Shown: positions 17,971-28,800, counted from the first letter of the stretch. The stretch: DNA of 61,966 nucleotides from Bavariicoccus seileri WCC 4188 (GCF_000421665.1 NZ_ATXL01000006.1:1-61966), one strand, 5' to 3'. Program-made: numbers and translations. Notes: generated by a model from the sequence alone, not told the origin.

Positions 17971-20223
17971 ATGGTTAAACAAGAGACGGTTCAATTGCAA
18001 GCCATGACGGAAGAAGAGTTGCGTGATAGCCAGTTTTATAAAGAGTGGGGATTAAAAGAAAAAGAATACGATTTAATTGTTTCCCTATTAAAACGTCTGC
18101 CAAACTACACTGAAGCAGCTCTTTACGCGGTAATGTGGAGTGAACACTGTTCCTATAAAAATTCCAAACCAGTTTTACGGCAGTTTTATACAGAGGGAGA
18201 ACACGTTCTACAAGGCCCAGGTGAAGGAGCTGGAATCGTCGATATCGGTGATCAACAAGCAGTAGTGTTCAAAATGGAAAGCCATAATCATCCCTCAGCC
18301 GTTGAACCCTATGAAGGGGCTGCAACAGGCGTTGGTGGGATTATCCGGGACATTTTTAGTATGGGAGCACGACCAATCGCTATCCTTGACTCTTTACGAT
18401 TTGGCGAGCTGACCGATCCCTTAACGCAATACATCTTTTCGGGCGTTATCGATGGGATTGGTGGCTATGGGAACTGTATTGGTATTCCAACAGTTGGCGG
18501 AGAAACGAAATTTGATAGTTCTTATCAAGGCAATCCACTCGTGAATGCCATGTGTGTGGGTCTGATAGAGCATCAACATATTCAAAAAGGCCAGGCAAAA
18601 GGAACGGGTAACCCGATCATGTATGTGGGAGCCAAAACTGGTCGAGATGGCATTCATGGTGCTACATTTGCTAGTGAAGAATTCAGTGAGAAAAACAGTG
18701 GTCAACGTTCAGCAATCCAAGTAGGAGATCCATTCATGGAAAAATTGCTTTTGGAAGCCTGTTTAGATTTGATCACTAACCATTCTGATATCTTAGTAGG
18801 GATTCAAGATATGGGAGCAGCTGGTTTAGTTTCCTCAAGTTCTGAAATGGCCTCAAAAGCTGGATCGGGTCTTGATTTAGATCTTGACTTGGTTCCAAAG
18901 CGTGAAACTGCAATGACACCATACGAGATTTTATTATCTGAATCGCAAGAACGGATGTTGATTTGTGTCAAAAAAGGCCACGAAAAAGAGGTCGAAGATC
19001 TTTTCAAAACCTACGACTTAGATGCAGTGGTTATCGGGGAGGTCACTGATGGTGATCGCTACCGCGTGTTTCAAGAGGGTGTCTTAGTAGCGGATATTCC
19101 CGTGAATAGTTTGGCTGAAGACGCTCCTATCTATCACAATCCAGCTGTTGAGCCCAAGCGATTAGCCCAATTTAGGGCCATGGCGCCTTATACACCTAAA
19201 ATAAGTGATTTAAAAGAAAGTCTCTTTCAGTTGATGACAAGTCCAGATTTGGCCTCTAAACGGTCTATTTTTGAGACATATGATTCTATGGTGAGAACGA
19301 ATACGGTTGTTGGTCCAGGTAGCGATGCAGCTGTTATTAGAATTCGCAATACCAAAAAAGCGCTTGCGATGACGACTGACTGTAACGCCCGCTATATTTA
19401 TCTCGATCCGTTTCTAGGTGGACAAATTGCTGTGAGTGAGGCCGCTAGAAATATTGTGGCTTCTGGTGGGTATCCATTAGCGATCACTGATTGTCTGAAC
19501 TTTGGAAACCCAGAAAAACCAGAAATTTTCTATGAATTACAAGAATCAGCACGAGGTATTTCAAAAGCGTGTCAAGCCTTCAACGCCCCTGTTATTTCAG
19601 GAAATGTCTCACTTTATAATGAAAATCAAACAGGAGCAATTTACCCGACTCCAACGATTGGAATGGTTGGATTGATCGAAGATACCGCACAAATTTTGAG
19701 ACAGTCTTTTAAAAAAGGGCAGGATTTGATTTATGTGGTTGGAAGGACGACTACAGATTTTTCGGGATCAATGATCCAAAAGTTGCGGGAAGAAAAGATT
19801 TCGGGAACGATTCAGTTCGATTTAGAGCGTGAAAGTGCCAACCAAAAATTAGTTTATGAGTTGAATAAAGCTGGACTTTTGGAAAGTGCTCATGATGTGT
19901 CAGAGGGCGGTCTAGCAGCCGGGTTACTAGAGGCAGTCTTTGAGACAGAAGTCGGCTTTGATGTTCAACTAGACCTTGAGGATGCACTATTATTTAGCGA
20001 AACTCAATCTCGGTTTGTTGTGACAGTTTCTAAAGAGCAGAAACAAGCTTTTGAGGACTTTTATCAGTCGTATGAGGATGCTCACGTGGATAAACCTGTT
20101 CTGATCGGAACGGTGACGGAGCAACCAACAATTCGGTTAAAGACCCGTAATAGTCAGATTGAATTTCCAAAATCAGAGCTTGAAAAACAGTGGAGAGAGG
20201 CTATACCATGTCTAATCAACTAA
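17971..20223 (+). CDS. purL: Phosphoribosylformylglycinamidine synthase subunit PurL
   Basis: This 750-residue ATP-dependent synthetase is the small-type PurL that works with PurQ and PurS to make FGAM. Motifs include [36 protein letters not shown] and [18 protein letters not shown]. The second AIR-synthase-like half contains [15 protein letters not shown]. The C-terminus overlaps the purF start by 16 bp. Length and subunit separation fit Firmicutes. Confidence 0.97.
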   Translation: MVKQETVQLQAMTEEELRDSQFYKEWGLKEKEYDLIVSLLKRLPNYTEAALYAVMWSEHCSYKNSKPVLRQFYTEGEHVLQGPGEGAGIVDIGDQQAVVFKMESHNHPSAVEPYEGAATGVGGIIRDIFSMGARPIAILDSLRFGELTDPLTQYIFSGVIDGIGGYGNCIGIPTVGGETKFDSSYQGNPLVNAMCVGLIEHQHIQKGQAKGTGNPIMYVGAKTGRDGIHGATFASEEFSEKNSGQRSAIQVGDPFMEKLLLEACLDLITNHSDILVGIQDMGAAGLVSSSSEMASKAGSGLDLDLDLVPKRETAMTPYEILLSESQERMLICVKKGHEKEVEDLFKTYDLDAVVIGEVTDGDRYRVFQEGVLVADIPVNSLAEDAPIYHNPAVEPKRLAQFRAMAPYTPKISDLKESLFQLMTSPDLASKRSIFETYDSMVRTNTVVGPGSDAAVIRIRNTKKALAMTTDCNARYIYLDPFLGGQIAVSEAARNIVASGGYPLAITDCLNFGNPEKPEIFYELQESARGISKACQAFNAPVISGNVSLYNENQTGAIYPTPTIGMVGLIEDTAQILRQSFKKGQDLIYVVGRTTTDFSGSMIQKLREEKISGTIQFDLERESANQKLVYELNKAGLLESAHDVSEGGLAAGLLEAVFETEVGFDVQLDLEDALLFSETQSRFVVTVSKEQKQAFEDFYQSYEDAHVDKPVLIGTVTEQPTIRLKTRNSQIEFPKSELEKQWREAIPCLIN

Positions 20224-21752
20224 CAGCAAAAAATAGAGCATCCATGGCACTCGATACTGAAAAAAGTCTGAATGAAGAGTGCGGGGTCTTTGGGGTGTGG
20301 CGACATCCACATGCTAATCAAGTCACCTATTTTGGCTTACATGCGTTACAGCATCGTGGTCAAGAAGGGGCTGGAATCACGTGTGGTGATGAGAAATCCT
20401 TATCCAATTATCGTGGCTTGGGATTACTGAGCCAGGTTTTCTCGGACCCCTCTCATCTCGAAAAACTAGTTGGTGATCGATCAATCGGTCACATCAGATA
20501 CTCTACTAGTGGTGGACGGAGCAACGTCAATAATGTTCAACCTTTTTTGTTTCATTTTAACGATTTTGATTTGTCTCTTGCCCATAATGGCAATCTAACG
20601 AATGCGCGATCCTTGCGAAAAGAATTGGAGGGAAATGGAGCTGTCTTCCATTCAACATCTGATTCCGAGATTTTGGTCCACTTGATCCGCCAAAGCAAGG
20701 CGATTAGTTTTCACGAAAAACTAACTGAATCTCTGAGACGATTACGTGGTGGGTTCAATTATGTGTTGCTAACGAATAATGAGTTGATCGGCATTGTTGA
20801 TCCTAATAGCTTTAGACCTTTAGTTATCGGAAAAATGCAAGAAGGCTCCTATATTATTGCTAGCGAAAGTTGTGCCTTACAAGCTGTGGGAGCGACTTTT
20901 GTCAGAAACATTCATGCAGGGACTTTTGTAGTGATCACAGACGACGGTATTAGCGTTAAATTTTATACAGATAAGACAGAGATTGCAATTGAAGCGATGG
21001 AATATATTTATTTTGCCCGACCAGATTCTGATATTGCGAGTGTCAACGTTCATGCGGCTCGTAAAGCACTCGGAAAGCAATTAGCGATTGAAGAGCCGTG
21101 TCCAGAGGCAGATATGGTCATAGGAGTTCCAAACTCTTCTCTATCTGCTGCTAGTGGCTACGCTGAAGAGAGTGGGCTTCCTTATGAAATGGGTATTGTC
21201 AAAAATCAATATGTAGCACGGACTTTCATTGAGCCAACACAGTCATTAAGAGAACAAGGCGTTCGCAAAAAACTATCAGCTGTTGTCAGTGTAATCAAGG
21301 ATAAATCGATTGTTTTGGTAGATGATTCAATTGTTAGAGGAACGACTTCGAGACGATTGATCAGCTTGCTCAGAGAAGCAGGAGCTAAGGAGATCCACTT
21401 AAGGATTTCAAGCCCACCTATCAGATTTCCTAATTATTACGGAATCGACATGAGCACGAGTGCGGAATTATTAGCTGCAAATCATACGATTAGCCAAATG
21501 CGCGATTATCTTGGAGCAGACAGCCTTGGATTTGTGTCAGTTCCAGGTTTAATCGACGCCATTGGACTTTCTTTTGATACCCCTAATAAAGGCCTCTGTG
21601 TGAGCACCTTTACGGGAGAATATCCAGCTGAATTATGTGATTATCAAGATTATCTGACCAACCAACTTACCCCTATTCAAAAAAAAGTATTAAAAGGAGA
21701 AGACGTTGATGGAATCCTCAAACAGTCAGGCGTATCAAGCAGCAGGCGTTAA
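20208..21752 (+). CDS. purF: Amidophosphoribosyltransferase (PurF)
   Basis: This 514-residue enzyme makes phosphoribosylamine from PRPP and glutamine, the first committed step. The N-terminal glutaminase nucleophile is the Cys in EECGVFGVW at residue 25, so a 24-residue propeptide is expected to be removed. That is longer than the Bacillus subtilis one as I recall it. The PRPP-binding motif [16 protein letters not shown] is near residue 370. I chose ATG 20208 after GAGAGAGG rather than an in-frame site six codons earlier. It overlaps both purL and purM. Confidence 0.96.
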   Translation: MSNQLTAKNRASMALDTEKSLNEECGVFGVWRHPHANQVTYFGLHALQHRGQEGAGITCGDEKSLSNYRGLGLLSQVFSDPSHLEKLVGDRSIGHIRYSTSGGRSNVNNVQPFLFHFNDFDLSLAHNGNLTNARSLRKELEGNGAVFHSTSDSEILVHLIRQSKAISFHEKLTESLRRLRGGFNYVLLTNNELIGIVDPNSFRPLVIGKMQEGSYIIASESCALQAVGATFVRNIHAGTFVVITDDGISVKFYTDKTEIAIEAMEYIYFARPDSDIASVNVHAARKALGKQLAIEEPCPEADMVIGVPNSSLSAASGYAEESGLPYEMGIVKNQYVARTFIEPTQSLREQGVRKKLSAVVSVIKDKSIVLVDDSIVRGTTSRRLISLLREAGAKEIHLRISSPPIRFPNYYGIDMSTSAELLAANHTISQMRDYLGADSLGFVSVPGLIDAIGLSFDTPNKGLCVSTFTGEYPAELCDYQDYLTNQLTPIQKKVLKGEDVDGILKQSGVSSSRR

Positions 21753-22764
21753 TATAGAACAGGGCTATGAAGCTGTCAAAAGGATGCAAAGACATGTTGC
21801 TCGAACGAAACGAGAAGGTGTTTTATCAGGTCTAGGCGGTTTTGGTGGTACATTCTCGCTCAAAGCATTTGATTATGCGCATCCCGTTTTGATCTCGGGA
21901 ACAGATGGTGTTGGCACCAAGCTTTTATTGGCGCAACAATCTGGGAAATTAGATAGCATCGGGATCGATTGTGTGGCGATGTGTGTCAATGATGTATTGG
22001 CTCAGGGAGCAGAGCCACTGTTCTTTTTGGATTATCTTGCCGTTGGGAGTAATGACCCGGAAAAAATCGAGAAAATAGTAGCAGGTGTTGCTGAAGGCTG
22101 TGTTTTAGCTAATGCAGCATTGATAGGTGGCGAAACAGCTGAAATGCCCGATTTGTATGCCACCGATGAATTTGACCTCGCTGGTTTTTGTGTAGGGATA
22201 GCTGATCAAGAGAGCCTGATAGATGGCAGCAAGGTAGGCGTCAACGATGTCTTGATTGGTCTTCCAAGCAGCGGACTCCACTCCAATGGCTTTTCCTTAG
22301 TGCGTAAAGTTTTCTTCAAAGATCATGACTTTGACTTTAATCATCAACTGGCAGATGGCAGTAAGCTGATTGACACCTTATTAAAACCGACAAAAATCTA
22401 TGTTGAAGAAGTATTACCATTGATCAAAAAAGGACTCGTCAAAGGTATCTCTCATATTACAGGTGGTGGTTTTTACGAAAATATCCCACGCATGTTTGAC
22501 CAAGCATCTCTTAAAGCTGAGATTACTCGTCACCAATGGGAAGTTCCAATGATCTTTAATGAGATACAATTACTTGCATCTATCTCTGAAGACGAAATGT
22601 ATCATGTTTTCAATATGGGAATCGGTTTAGTGCTCGCTATTTCTCCAAGTGATGTGGCTGATGTCTGTTCTGAGTTACCACATGCCATAATCTTAGGAAA
22701 AATCGCAGAAAGGCATGAAGGGGAAGAGGCAGTTCAGTTCGTTTTAGGAGAGGATAACAGATGA
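21709..22764 (+). CDS. purM: Phosphoribosylformylglycinamidine cyclo-ligase (PurM)
   Basis: This 351-residue AIR synthetase closes the imidazole ring of FGAM using [49 protein letters not shown] and [12 protein letters not shown] are the family motifs. AAGGAGA lies nine bases before ATG 21709; a TTG sits directly upstream in the same frame but is less likely. The start is 44 bp inside purF, and the stop shares ATGA with purN. Confidence 0.96.
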   Translation: MESSNSQAYQAAGVNIEQGYEAVKRMQRHVARTKREGVLSGLGGFGGTFSLKAFDYAHPVLISGTDGVGTKLLLAQQSGKLDSIGIDCVAMCVNDVLAQGAEPLFFLDYLAVGSNDPEKIEKIVAGVAEGCVLANAALIGGETAEMPDLYATDEFDLAGFCVGIADQESLIDGSKVGVNDVLIGLPSSGLHSNGFSLVRKVFFKDHDFDFNHQLADGSKLIDTLLKPTKIYVEEVLPLIKKGLVKGISHITGGGFYENIPRMFDQASLKAEITRHQWEVPMIFNEIQLLASISEDEMYHVFNMGIGLVLAISPSDVADVCSELPHAIILGKIAERHEGEEAVQFVLGEDNR

Positions 22765-23330
22765 AAATAGCCTTATTTGCTTCTGGCAATGGGACAAATG
22801 TTGAATCAATCATCCGTTCTGTTGAAACAGGACAATTAACGGCAGAAATCAGTGGAATCTACTGTGATGTCGCTACAGCGAAAGTGATTGGAAGAGGGAA
22901 GAAGCATGGCTACCCTGTCTATGTGTTCTTACCAAGTGATTATCAGTCTCGCAGAGCGTTTGAAGAGGCTATCGTCGATCAACTCCAACAAGATCAAGTG
23001 GAACTAGTTGTTCTAGCGGGTTATATGCGAATCATTCGCTATGCCTTATTGGATCATTATACCAATAAGATTGTTAATATCCATCCGGCACTATTACCAC
23101 AATTTCCCGGAAAACAAGGAATTAAGGATGCGTATGTAGCTGGTGTTACTGAAACGGGTGTTACAGTCCACTGGGTCGATCGCGGGGTCGATACCGGTCC
23201 AATTATCGCGCAAGAGCCGTTAAAGGTTGATCCTAATTGGGAATTGGCGGAATTAGAGGCAGAGATTCATGCCATCGAACATCGCTTGTATCCAGCTGTT
23301 CTCCAATCGATCATTGAAGGATCACACTAA
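22761..23330 (+). CDS. purN: Phosphoribosylglycinamide formyltransferase (PurN)
   Basis: This 189-residue folate-dependent enzyme transfers a formyl group from 10-formyl-THF to GAR. FASGNGTNVESII at the N-terminus, VVLAGYMRIIR, the catalytic region NIHPALLPQFPGKQGI and GVTVHWVDRGVDTGPII are diagnostic and hold the catalytic Asn, His and Asp. It starts in the ATGA overlap with purM. A 103-bp spacer separates it from purH. Confidence 0.96.
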   Translation: MKIALFASGNGTNVESIIRSVETGQLTAEISGIYCDVATAKVIGRGKKHGYPVYVFLPSDYQSRRAFEEAIVDQLQQDQVELVVLAGYMRIIRYALLDHYTNKIVNIHPALLPQFPGKQGIKDAYVAGVTETGVTVHWVDRGVDTGPIIAQEPLKVDPNWELAELEAEIHAIEHRLYPAVLQSIIEGSH

Positions 23331-23433
23331 CTGTTTTATCTAACTAGCTCATCCAATTATTTCATACTCACTAGTCAACTCTGACTCATTCAATAATAGA
23401 AGATAGAATCATATAAAAGGGGCGATCATTTAA

Positions 23434-25035
23434 ATGACACGTTATGCGTTGATCAGCGTATCAGACAAGTCTGGCATCGAAGAGGTAGCAAAAGCATTAG
23501 TTGAGAAGGATATCAAGATTTTATCGACAGGTGGGACATTCCGCTTATTGAGCAGCAAAGGGATTCCAGTCGAACCAGTCGAAAGTATCACGCACTTTCC
23601 AGAAATGATGGACGGGAGAGTCAAAACACTTCATCCTATGATCCATGGTGGCTTATTATCTGTTAGAAATAATCCAGATCATCAACAAGCGCTTATTGAC
23701 CATCAGATACCTGTCATCGATTTTGTGGTTGTTAATCTCTACCCATTCAAGGAAACAATCCAAAAAGAAGATTGTCGTTTTGAAGATGCTATTGAAACAA
23801 TCGACATTGGTGGACCTAGCATGTTACGCAGTGCTGCTAAGAACGCCGAGAGCGTGACAGTAGTAACAGACCCTAGGGACTATGACACAATGATTGCACA
23901 ACTGAAGCAAAGTGGTCAAACGTCTGAATCATTCCGACGGTATTTAGCACGCAAAGTTTTCGCTTTGACTGCTTATTATGATTCATTGATCAGTAAGTAT
24001 TTGTCTGAACAAGCACCAGAAGATGCTGATTTTAAGGCCTACGACTGGGACCACATCACACTGTCTTACGACTGGCAACAAACCCTACGCTATGGGGAAA
24101 ACAGTCACCAATCTGCTGAATTTTATCGCGAAATCGCTGGGCCACAATTCTCAATTGCTAACGGGATCCAGTTACATGGGAAAGAATTATCCTACAACAA
24201 TATTCGTGATGCGGATGCAGCTATCAAAATCTCGCGAGAGTTTTCACAACCATGTGCTGTTGCGGTCAAACATATGAATCCATGTGGTATTGCGGTAGGT
24301 GAAACGATTGAAAAGGCCTTTGACCTCTGTTATGCCGCTGATTCTATTTCTATATTTGGGGGCATTATCGTGTTGAATAGACCAGTATCACTTGCCCTTG
24401 CTGAGAAGCTCCATCATATCTTCTTAGAGTTGATTATTGCACCTTCTTTTGAAGAGAAAGCATATGATTTATTGGCTCGTAAGAAAAACCTAAGATTAAT
24501 CACGCTTGATTTCGACAAGCGTTCTGACTCCTATGAAGATGAGTATGTGTCGGTTATTGGAGGAATGCTCAAACAATCTCCTGATCAGTCTCATGAACTA
24601 GCAATTGAAGCAATAGACACCTTGCCAGTGGAGTGGGAAGTCATGACTGAAACAGCCCCTAACGCTGAAGAAAGCGCAGCACTGAACTTTGCGATGAAGG
24701 CCTGTAAACACGTTAAAAGCAATGCTATTGTCATCAGTAATGGCAAAATGACGTTAGGAATCGGCGCTGGGCAGATGAACCGCGTAGGATCGGCAGCGAT
24801 TGCGCTGCAAGAAGCCAAAGAAAAAATTGAGCAGTTAGGTGATACAACTGAACCATTTGTTATGGCAAGTGATGCCTTCTTCCCTATGGATGATACGGTT
24901 CAACTGGCACATGAGTACGGCATCAAGGCTATCGTCCAACCAGGTGGTTCGATCAAGGATAAAGATTCTGTCGATAAGTGTAATCAGTTTGGTATTGCAA
25001 TGGTCAAAACTGGGATTCGTCATTTCAAACATTGA
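23434..25035 (+). CDS. purH: Bifunctional AICAR formyltransferase / IMP cyclohydrolase (PurH)
   Basis: This 533-residue enzyme performs the last two steps to IMP. The N-terminal MGS-like cyclohydrolase domain shows ALISVSDKSGIEEVAK, LSTGGTFRLL and MDGRVKTLHPMIHGG. The C-terminal formyltransferase domain shows LRYGENSHQSAEFY, AVKHMNPCGIAVG, IGAGQMNRVGSA and the closing VQPGGSIKDKDSVD. AAAGGGGCGATC precedes the ATG. Length is slightly above the usual 510-520 residues. Confidence 0.96.
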   Translation: MTRYALISVSDKSGIEEVAKALVEKDIKILSTGGTFRLLSSKGIPVEPVESITHFPEMMDGRVKTLHPMIHGGLLSVRNNPDHQQALIDHQIPVIDFVVVNLYPFKETIQKEDCRFEDAIETIDIGGPSMLRSAAKNAESVTVVTDPRDYDTMIAQLKQSGQTSESFRRYLARKVFALTAYYDSLISKYLSEQAPEDADFKAYDWDHITLSYDWQQTLRYGENSHQSAEFYREIAGPQFSIANGIQLHGKELSYNNIRDADAAIKISREFSQPCAVAVKHMNPCGIAVGETIEKAFDLCYAADSISIFGGIIVLNRPVSLALAEKLHHIFLELIIAPSFEEKAYDLLARKKNLRLITLDFDKRSDSYEDEYVSVIGGMLKQSPDQSHELAIEAIDTLPVEWEVMTETAPNAEESAALNFAMKACKHVKSNAIVISNGKMTLGIGAGQMNRVGSAAIALQEAKEKIEQLGDTTEPFVMASDAFFPMDDTVQLAHEYGIKAIVQPGGSIKDKDSVDKCNQFGIAMVKTGIRHFKH

Positions 25036-25064
25036 TTTAGACTGCAATAATGAAGGAGATAAGC

Positions 25065-26330
25065 ATGGCACAAAAAAATATACTGGTTATTGGTTCTGGT
25101 GGTAGAGAGCATGCGATTGCACGAGCATTTGCAAAAAGTAAGCAAGTCAAGACAGTCTATGTTGCCCCTGGGAACCCCGGCATGACTCTAGTTGAACGTC
25201 CTGGTGAATGGATCGAATGTGTCCCAATCGATCAGTTGGACTTTGAAGCACTGAAGTCATTTGTTAAGACTTATGATGTGACAGTCACTTTTGTAGGGCC
25301 TGAAGTCCCCTTAGACAAGGGAATCGTGGATAGTTTTCGTGAAGAGAATCTAGCAATCGTAGGACCGCAAAAAGAAGCCGCTCAAATGGAAACATCAAAA
25401 ACATTTGCCAAACGGATTATGGAAGAAGCTCAGGTCAAAACAGCTGCTTATCGTTCCTTTAGTCCAGATCAATATCCCTCAGCAAAGTCATATCTTGAGA
25501 CAACTGAATTACCGATTGTGATCAAGGAAGACGGATTAGCCGCTGGAAAAGGTGTTACAATTGCTGAGACGAGAGAGGTAGCACTTAATACGATTAAAAC
25601 GATGATGGTTGATGAACAGTCTTCAATCGTGATTGAAGAATTTTTGACAGGTAAGGAATTCTCCTATTTCTTTTTGGTCAATCAAGAAGCTATTATCCCA
25701 ATTGGAACAGCTCAAGACTACAAAAGAGCCTATGATGGACAAACAGGACCCAATACCGGCGGAATGGGAGCTTATGCTCCAGTAGATTGGGGGGATGAAA
25801 CCTTGAAACAGCAAGTAATGACAGAAGTTATGCGCCCGCTGAGTCAACAACTCGTCAAAGGGGGTATCCCTTATACAGGTGTGCTGTACGCCGGAATGAT
25901 GCTGACTCCAAAAGGGTTAAGAGTTATTGAATTCAACGCTAGACTCGGAGATCCTGAAACACAAGTGTTACTCCCGTTGATTGAGCAAGATTTCTACGAT
26001 ATCATCAGTGCTCATTTGAGCAAAAAAGAAATAGAAGTGACACTGAAAAAAGAAAGTAGCATCGGAGTCGTGATTGCTGCGAAAGGTTATCCAAGAGCTT
26101 ATTCAAAAGGCATGCGGATTACGGAAATACCCAATGAAACCCTAGAACATACCCTGTTCTCAGGAGTCGATGTTGACCAAAATAAACACATAATTACCAC
26201 CGGTGGACGAATCGCGATGGTGACAGCTACGGGGAGAAATCTTGAAACCTGCCGTCAAGAAGTCTATGATCGCGTTAAAACAGTGGAAATACCAAATACG
26301 TTCTACCGGTCAGACATTGGACAACTATAA
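25065..26330 (+). CDS. purD: Phosphoribosylamine-glycine ligase (PurD)
   Basis: This 421-residue ATP-grasp GAR synthetase couples phosphoribosylamine to glycine. ILVIGSGGREHAIARAFAKS opens the protein. The ATP-grasp core includes PIVIKEDGLAAGKGVTIA, DGQTGPNTGGMGAYAPV and VIEFNARLGDPETQVLLPL. I chose ATG 25065 after GAAGGAGAT over a codon five upstream. It is the final gene of the pur operon; no clear T-rich terminator follows, only a long inverted repeat. Confidence 0.96.
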   Translation: MAQKNILVIGSGGREHAIARAFAKSKQVKTVYVAPGNPGMTLVERPGEWIECVPIDQLDFEALKSFVKTYDVTVTFVGPEVPLDKGIVDSFREENLAIVGPQKEAAQMETSKTFAKRIMEEAQVKTAAYRSFSPDQYPSAKSYLETTELPIVIKEDGLAAGKGVTIAETREVALNTIKTMMVDEQSSIVIEEFLTGKEFSYFFLVNQEAIIPIGTAQDYKRAYDGQTGPNTGGMGAYAPVDWGDETLKQQVMTEVMRPLSQQLVKGGIPYTGVLYAGMMLTPKGLRVIEFNARLGDPETQVLLPLIEQDFYDIISAHLSKKEIEVTLKKESSIGVVIAAKGYPRAYSKGMRITEIPNETLEHTLFSGVDVDQNKHIITTGGRIAMVTATGRNLETCRQEVYDRVKTVEIPNTFYRSDIGQL

Positions 26331-26375
26331 CTTTTGGGTGAAACCAATCATAGCAGAGTGACTTTGGTTGAGACA

Positions 26376-26498
26376 GTTTTAGTTGGGATTTAAACGATAG
26401 AATCTATCATCGCAAATTTGTTGCAGTTCATTTTTAAACACACCCTAATCACAAATTTGAATTGGCAGTAAAAAGTATTTGAAAATCCCACCTAAAAC
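26376..26498. repeat. Long-range inverted repeat between purD and tRNA-Thr
   Basis: GTTTTAGTTGGGATTT (26376-26391) is complementary to AAATCCCACCTAAAAC (26483-26498) except at one position. The arms are about 90 bases apart. Inside, CAAATTTG occurs twice. It may fold as a large 3'-UTR hairpin of the pur mRNA, but there is no T-run. Function is unknown. Confidence 0.6.
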
Positions 26499-26525
26499 GG
26501 TTAAACTGGTTACTGTTGATTATGA

Positions 26526-26598
26526 GCCGGCTTAGCTCAGTTGGTAGAGCATCGCACTCGTAACGCGGGGGTCGTAGGTTCGAATCCTATAGCCGGCA
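26526..26598 (+). tRNA. tRNA-Thr (CGU), probable prophage attachment site
   Basis: The acceptor stem GCCGGCT pairs with AGCCGGC and loop CTCGTAA gives anticodon CGT. The T arm is GTAGG-TTCGAAT-CCTAT. The anticodon stem TCGCA/CGCGG has an A-C mismatch at its loop-proximal pair and a T-G wobble at the other end, unusual for this tRNA. The integrase gene begins 46 bp downstream and points back at it, the classic arrangement for integration into a tRNA 3' end. The core is probably within 26573-26600. Confidence 0.9.
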
Positions 26599-26643
26599 TA
26601 TAACATGTTGATATATCAATGTTTTTAGGAGGTCGGTGCAAAA

Positions 26644-27759
26644 TTAGCGCAAAATCTGTTCATTTTTGCTCTGAAAAATGTGACTGACCTTCTTATTTTC
26701 AAGTTGTTCCATCTCATCTATGACATGACTGTAGGTTCCTATAGTTGTGTCTATTTTTTTATGTCCAAGTCGTTTGCTAACATAATTGATGTTGATTCCT
26801 TTGAATATCAGAAGGCTAGCATGTGTATGCCTAAGTGAATGAAAAGTGATCTCTTTTATCCCTAATTGTTTGCAAAGACCCTTAAGTCTTTTCGAGACTC
26901 CATTGTGAGAGAAGGCAGGTTCCCTAAAATTATCTATATAAAGGTACTGGTAGGTATGCATCAATTTGAACTTCTTCAAATAAAGAATAGTATCATCATC
27001 AATAGTGATAGTTCTGTGGCTTGATACAGTCTTACCACTAGTAAAGTTGTGAGAGAAGACCGCATCGAAACTTTTGTTGATTCTAATGGTCTTAGACCCA
27101 AAATCGATATCTTTCCAAGACAAAGCTAGAATCTCGCCATAACGCATGCCAGTGGTTAGGCCAAGAATAATCATTAAGAACATATCTGGCTTTTTGTCGA
27201 AGTTGTTCTTAACATAGTTTAAAAGTTTGTTAGCGTCTTTCTCAGAAAGGTACTTTTTACTTTCATCTTTTGGCTTAACATCTGCTGATAAAGTAATTTG
27301 GTATGTAGGATCTTTAGAAATCAATCCATCGTAAATAGCATCCTTAATACACTTCTTGACGTGACTATGTGTTTTAACAACTGTATCCATGGATCTTCCT
27401 TTACCACGACTCGTTATGAAATCCTGGTACATGGACCTAGTTACTTTAGAAATTGGAGTTTTCTTGAAGTGTTTTTCAACCAAAATAATGTCACGTTTAT
27501 ATTTCTTTTGAGTGCCAATTGATAAATCATCTGAAACGTAACGAGCTACCCATTTTTTAAAGTAATCCGCAAATGGAATGTCTCCGCCAGTAAAGAATGA
27601 TCCATCCTCTACTTTTTTCTTTATTTCAGCTTCTTTTAATCTTGCTTCAGTTTTAGTAGCAAAGTTTTTACGAGTGATCTGTTTGTATTTCCCATCATCA
27701 TCCTTGTAGGAAACACGACAATACCATTTCTTAGTTTTCTTATTTTGTTTAACTGACAT
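26644..27759 (-). CDS. int: Tyrosine-type site-specific integrase
   Basis: This 371-residue recombinase should integrate and excise the prophage. The N-terminus resembles the arm-binding AP2-like domain (KKWYCRVSYKDDDGKYKQ). A SAM-like core-binding domain follows, then the catalytic domain with Arg in TTGMRYGEIL, H-x-x-R in HSLRHTHASLL and the nucleophile Tyr in TIGTYSHV near the C-terminus. I chose ATG 27759, preceded by AAAGGAG, over a site 17 codons upstream. It converges on tRNA-Thr(CGU), its likely target. Confidence 0.95.
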   Translation of the reverse strand: MSVKQNKKTKKWYCRVSYKDDDGKYKQITRKNFATKTEARLKEAEIKKKVEDGSFFTGGDIPFADYFKKWVARYVSDDLSIGTQKKYKRDIILVEKHFKKTPISKVTRSMYQDFITSRGKGRSMDTVVKTHSHVKKCIKDAIYDGLISKDPTYQITLSADVKPKDESKKYLSEKDANKLLNYVKNNFDKKPDMFLMIILGLTTGMRYGEILALSWKDIDFGSKTIRINKSFDAVFSHNFTSGKTVSSHRTITIDDDTILYLKKFKLMHTYQYLYIDNFREPAFSHNGVSKRLKGLCKQLGIKEITFHSLRHTHASLLIFKGININYVSKRLGHKKIDTTIGTYSHVIDEMEQLENKKVSHIFQSKNEQILR

Positions 27760-27871
27760 AGTTAACTCCTTTCTGCATTTGTACTTGTTGGAAAAATGTA
27801 CTAAGGCCACTACATAGATACATTGACATGCTGATTTTTAGACTAATTGACGTATTTTTAGTTAATAAATA

Positions 27872-27885
27872 CGAACATATGTTCT
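27872..27885. promoter_or_regulatory. Candidate LexA (SOS) box upstream of the integrase
   Basis: CGAACATATGTTCT matches the Bacillus-type LexA/DinR consensus CGAACRNRYGTTCG at 13 of 14 positions and includes the perfect palindrome GAACATATGTTC. It lies about 113 bp upstream of int, in the int-dam spacer. If bound, LexA would repress int until DNA damage. Confidence 0.55.
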
Positions 27886-27895
27886 TTTAGAGGGT

Positions 27896-27919
27896 AAAAA
27901 GAAAAGCCCTAAGGCTAAT
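27896..27919 (-). terminator. Weak leftward terminator after the methylase gene
   Basis: Read leftward, AGCC-TTAG-GGCT is followed by TTTTCTTTTT. The 4-bp stem is short. It lies just past the stop of the Dam-type gene. Confidence 0.4.
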
Positions 27920-27927
27920 CTTTGGAA

Positions 27928-28800
27928 TTATACTTTTGTAAGCTCTACTTTGTCCGATGATTGAAGATTAAGAATTGGACTTGCAAAAATATACTCTTGA
28001 GCAACTCTTTTTTTATTTGCGGAGTAGGTAAGGTTATATTCGTAAGCTTGGTCCGCTCCACTATACAAGTCCGATATTTGAGCAGTTTTATCGTAAGTAA
28101 GAATCCAGTACCAGTCTTCTAATGATAAAATCTTATCTCTGACTTCTATATGTTGTTTGTGGTTGTAAAACGAAAGGTATAAAGATTTTCCTTGTTCATA
28201 ATAAGGTGGGTCGAAGAAGATGAATAAGTTGTTTTGATCATAATTACTTTTTAAAATATCTACTAATTCGCAGGCGTCGACATTAAATAAAGTAATTTGA
28301 TCTCGATAATGAGAAATTTCCTTTATCTTATTTATTGAGGTTTTCTTATTAAATCGACAATCCAATTTATACTTGCCTTGTTGAGATTTGCCACCAATCG
28401 GGCCACCAGAGATAATCCCACTAACATTAGTCCGGTTTAGAAAGAAAGTAGCAAATGCACCTTCGAGTGATCCAATAGTTTTCCCGTGTAGTTCGTATAT
28501 TTCTTTTTGTCGATGCCAATCCTTTATTGTGATATCAGTTTGATTTATTAAGTCGATAAATTCATCAGTATCCTCAAGTATGGCTCTCCAAAAATTAAAG
28601 ATTGCGGGATCATAATCATTAATAACGATTTCATTAACTGAGCCGGTTAAAAGTAGTTTTAGACCAACTCCACATCCACCGGCATAAGGCTCGCAATAAA
28701 CGGTATCAGTGATATTGTTGAGTTCGATAGTATCTTTTACAAAATTACACAGCTGTGTTTTACCACCGGGATATCTTAGCGGAGAGTGCGTAACTGGCAT
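27928..28800 (-). CDS. Dam-family adenine-specific DNA methyltransferase (D12 class)
   Basis: This 290-residue enzyme should methylate adenine N6 in a short DNA site, probably GATC, from S-adenosylmethionine. The N-terminal SPLRYPGGKTQL and the SAM-binding EPYAGGCGVGLKLL are class motifs. The catalytic FFDPPYYEQGKS carries DPPY near residue 195. I chose ATG 28800 (AAGGAT upstream) over a GTG three codons earlier. It is 55 bp downstream of the OLD-like ATPase gene in one leftward unit, suggesting joint action. No separate restriction endonuclease is visible. Confidence 0.88.
   Translation of the reverse strand: MPVTHSPLRYPGGKTQLCNFVKDTIELNNITDTVYCEPYAGGCGVGLKLLLTGSVNEIVINDYDPAIFNFWRAILEDTDEFIDLINQTDITIKDWHRQKEIYELHGKTIGSLEGAFATFFLNRTNVSGIISGGPIGGKSQQGKYKLDCRFNKKTSINKIKEISHYRDQITLFNVDACELVDILKSNYDQNNLFIFFDPPYYEQGKSLYLSFYNHKQHIEVRDKILSLEDWYWILTYDKTAQISDLYSGADQAYEYNLTYSANKKRVAQEYIFASPILNLQSSDKVELTKV

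Noticed and set aside
18421-18705. Leftward frame inside purL, and similar frames inside purB, purF and purH
   Set aside because: No ribosome sites, no known domains, and they lie within well-identified genes.
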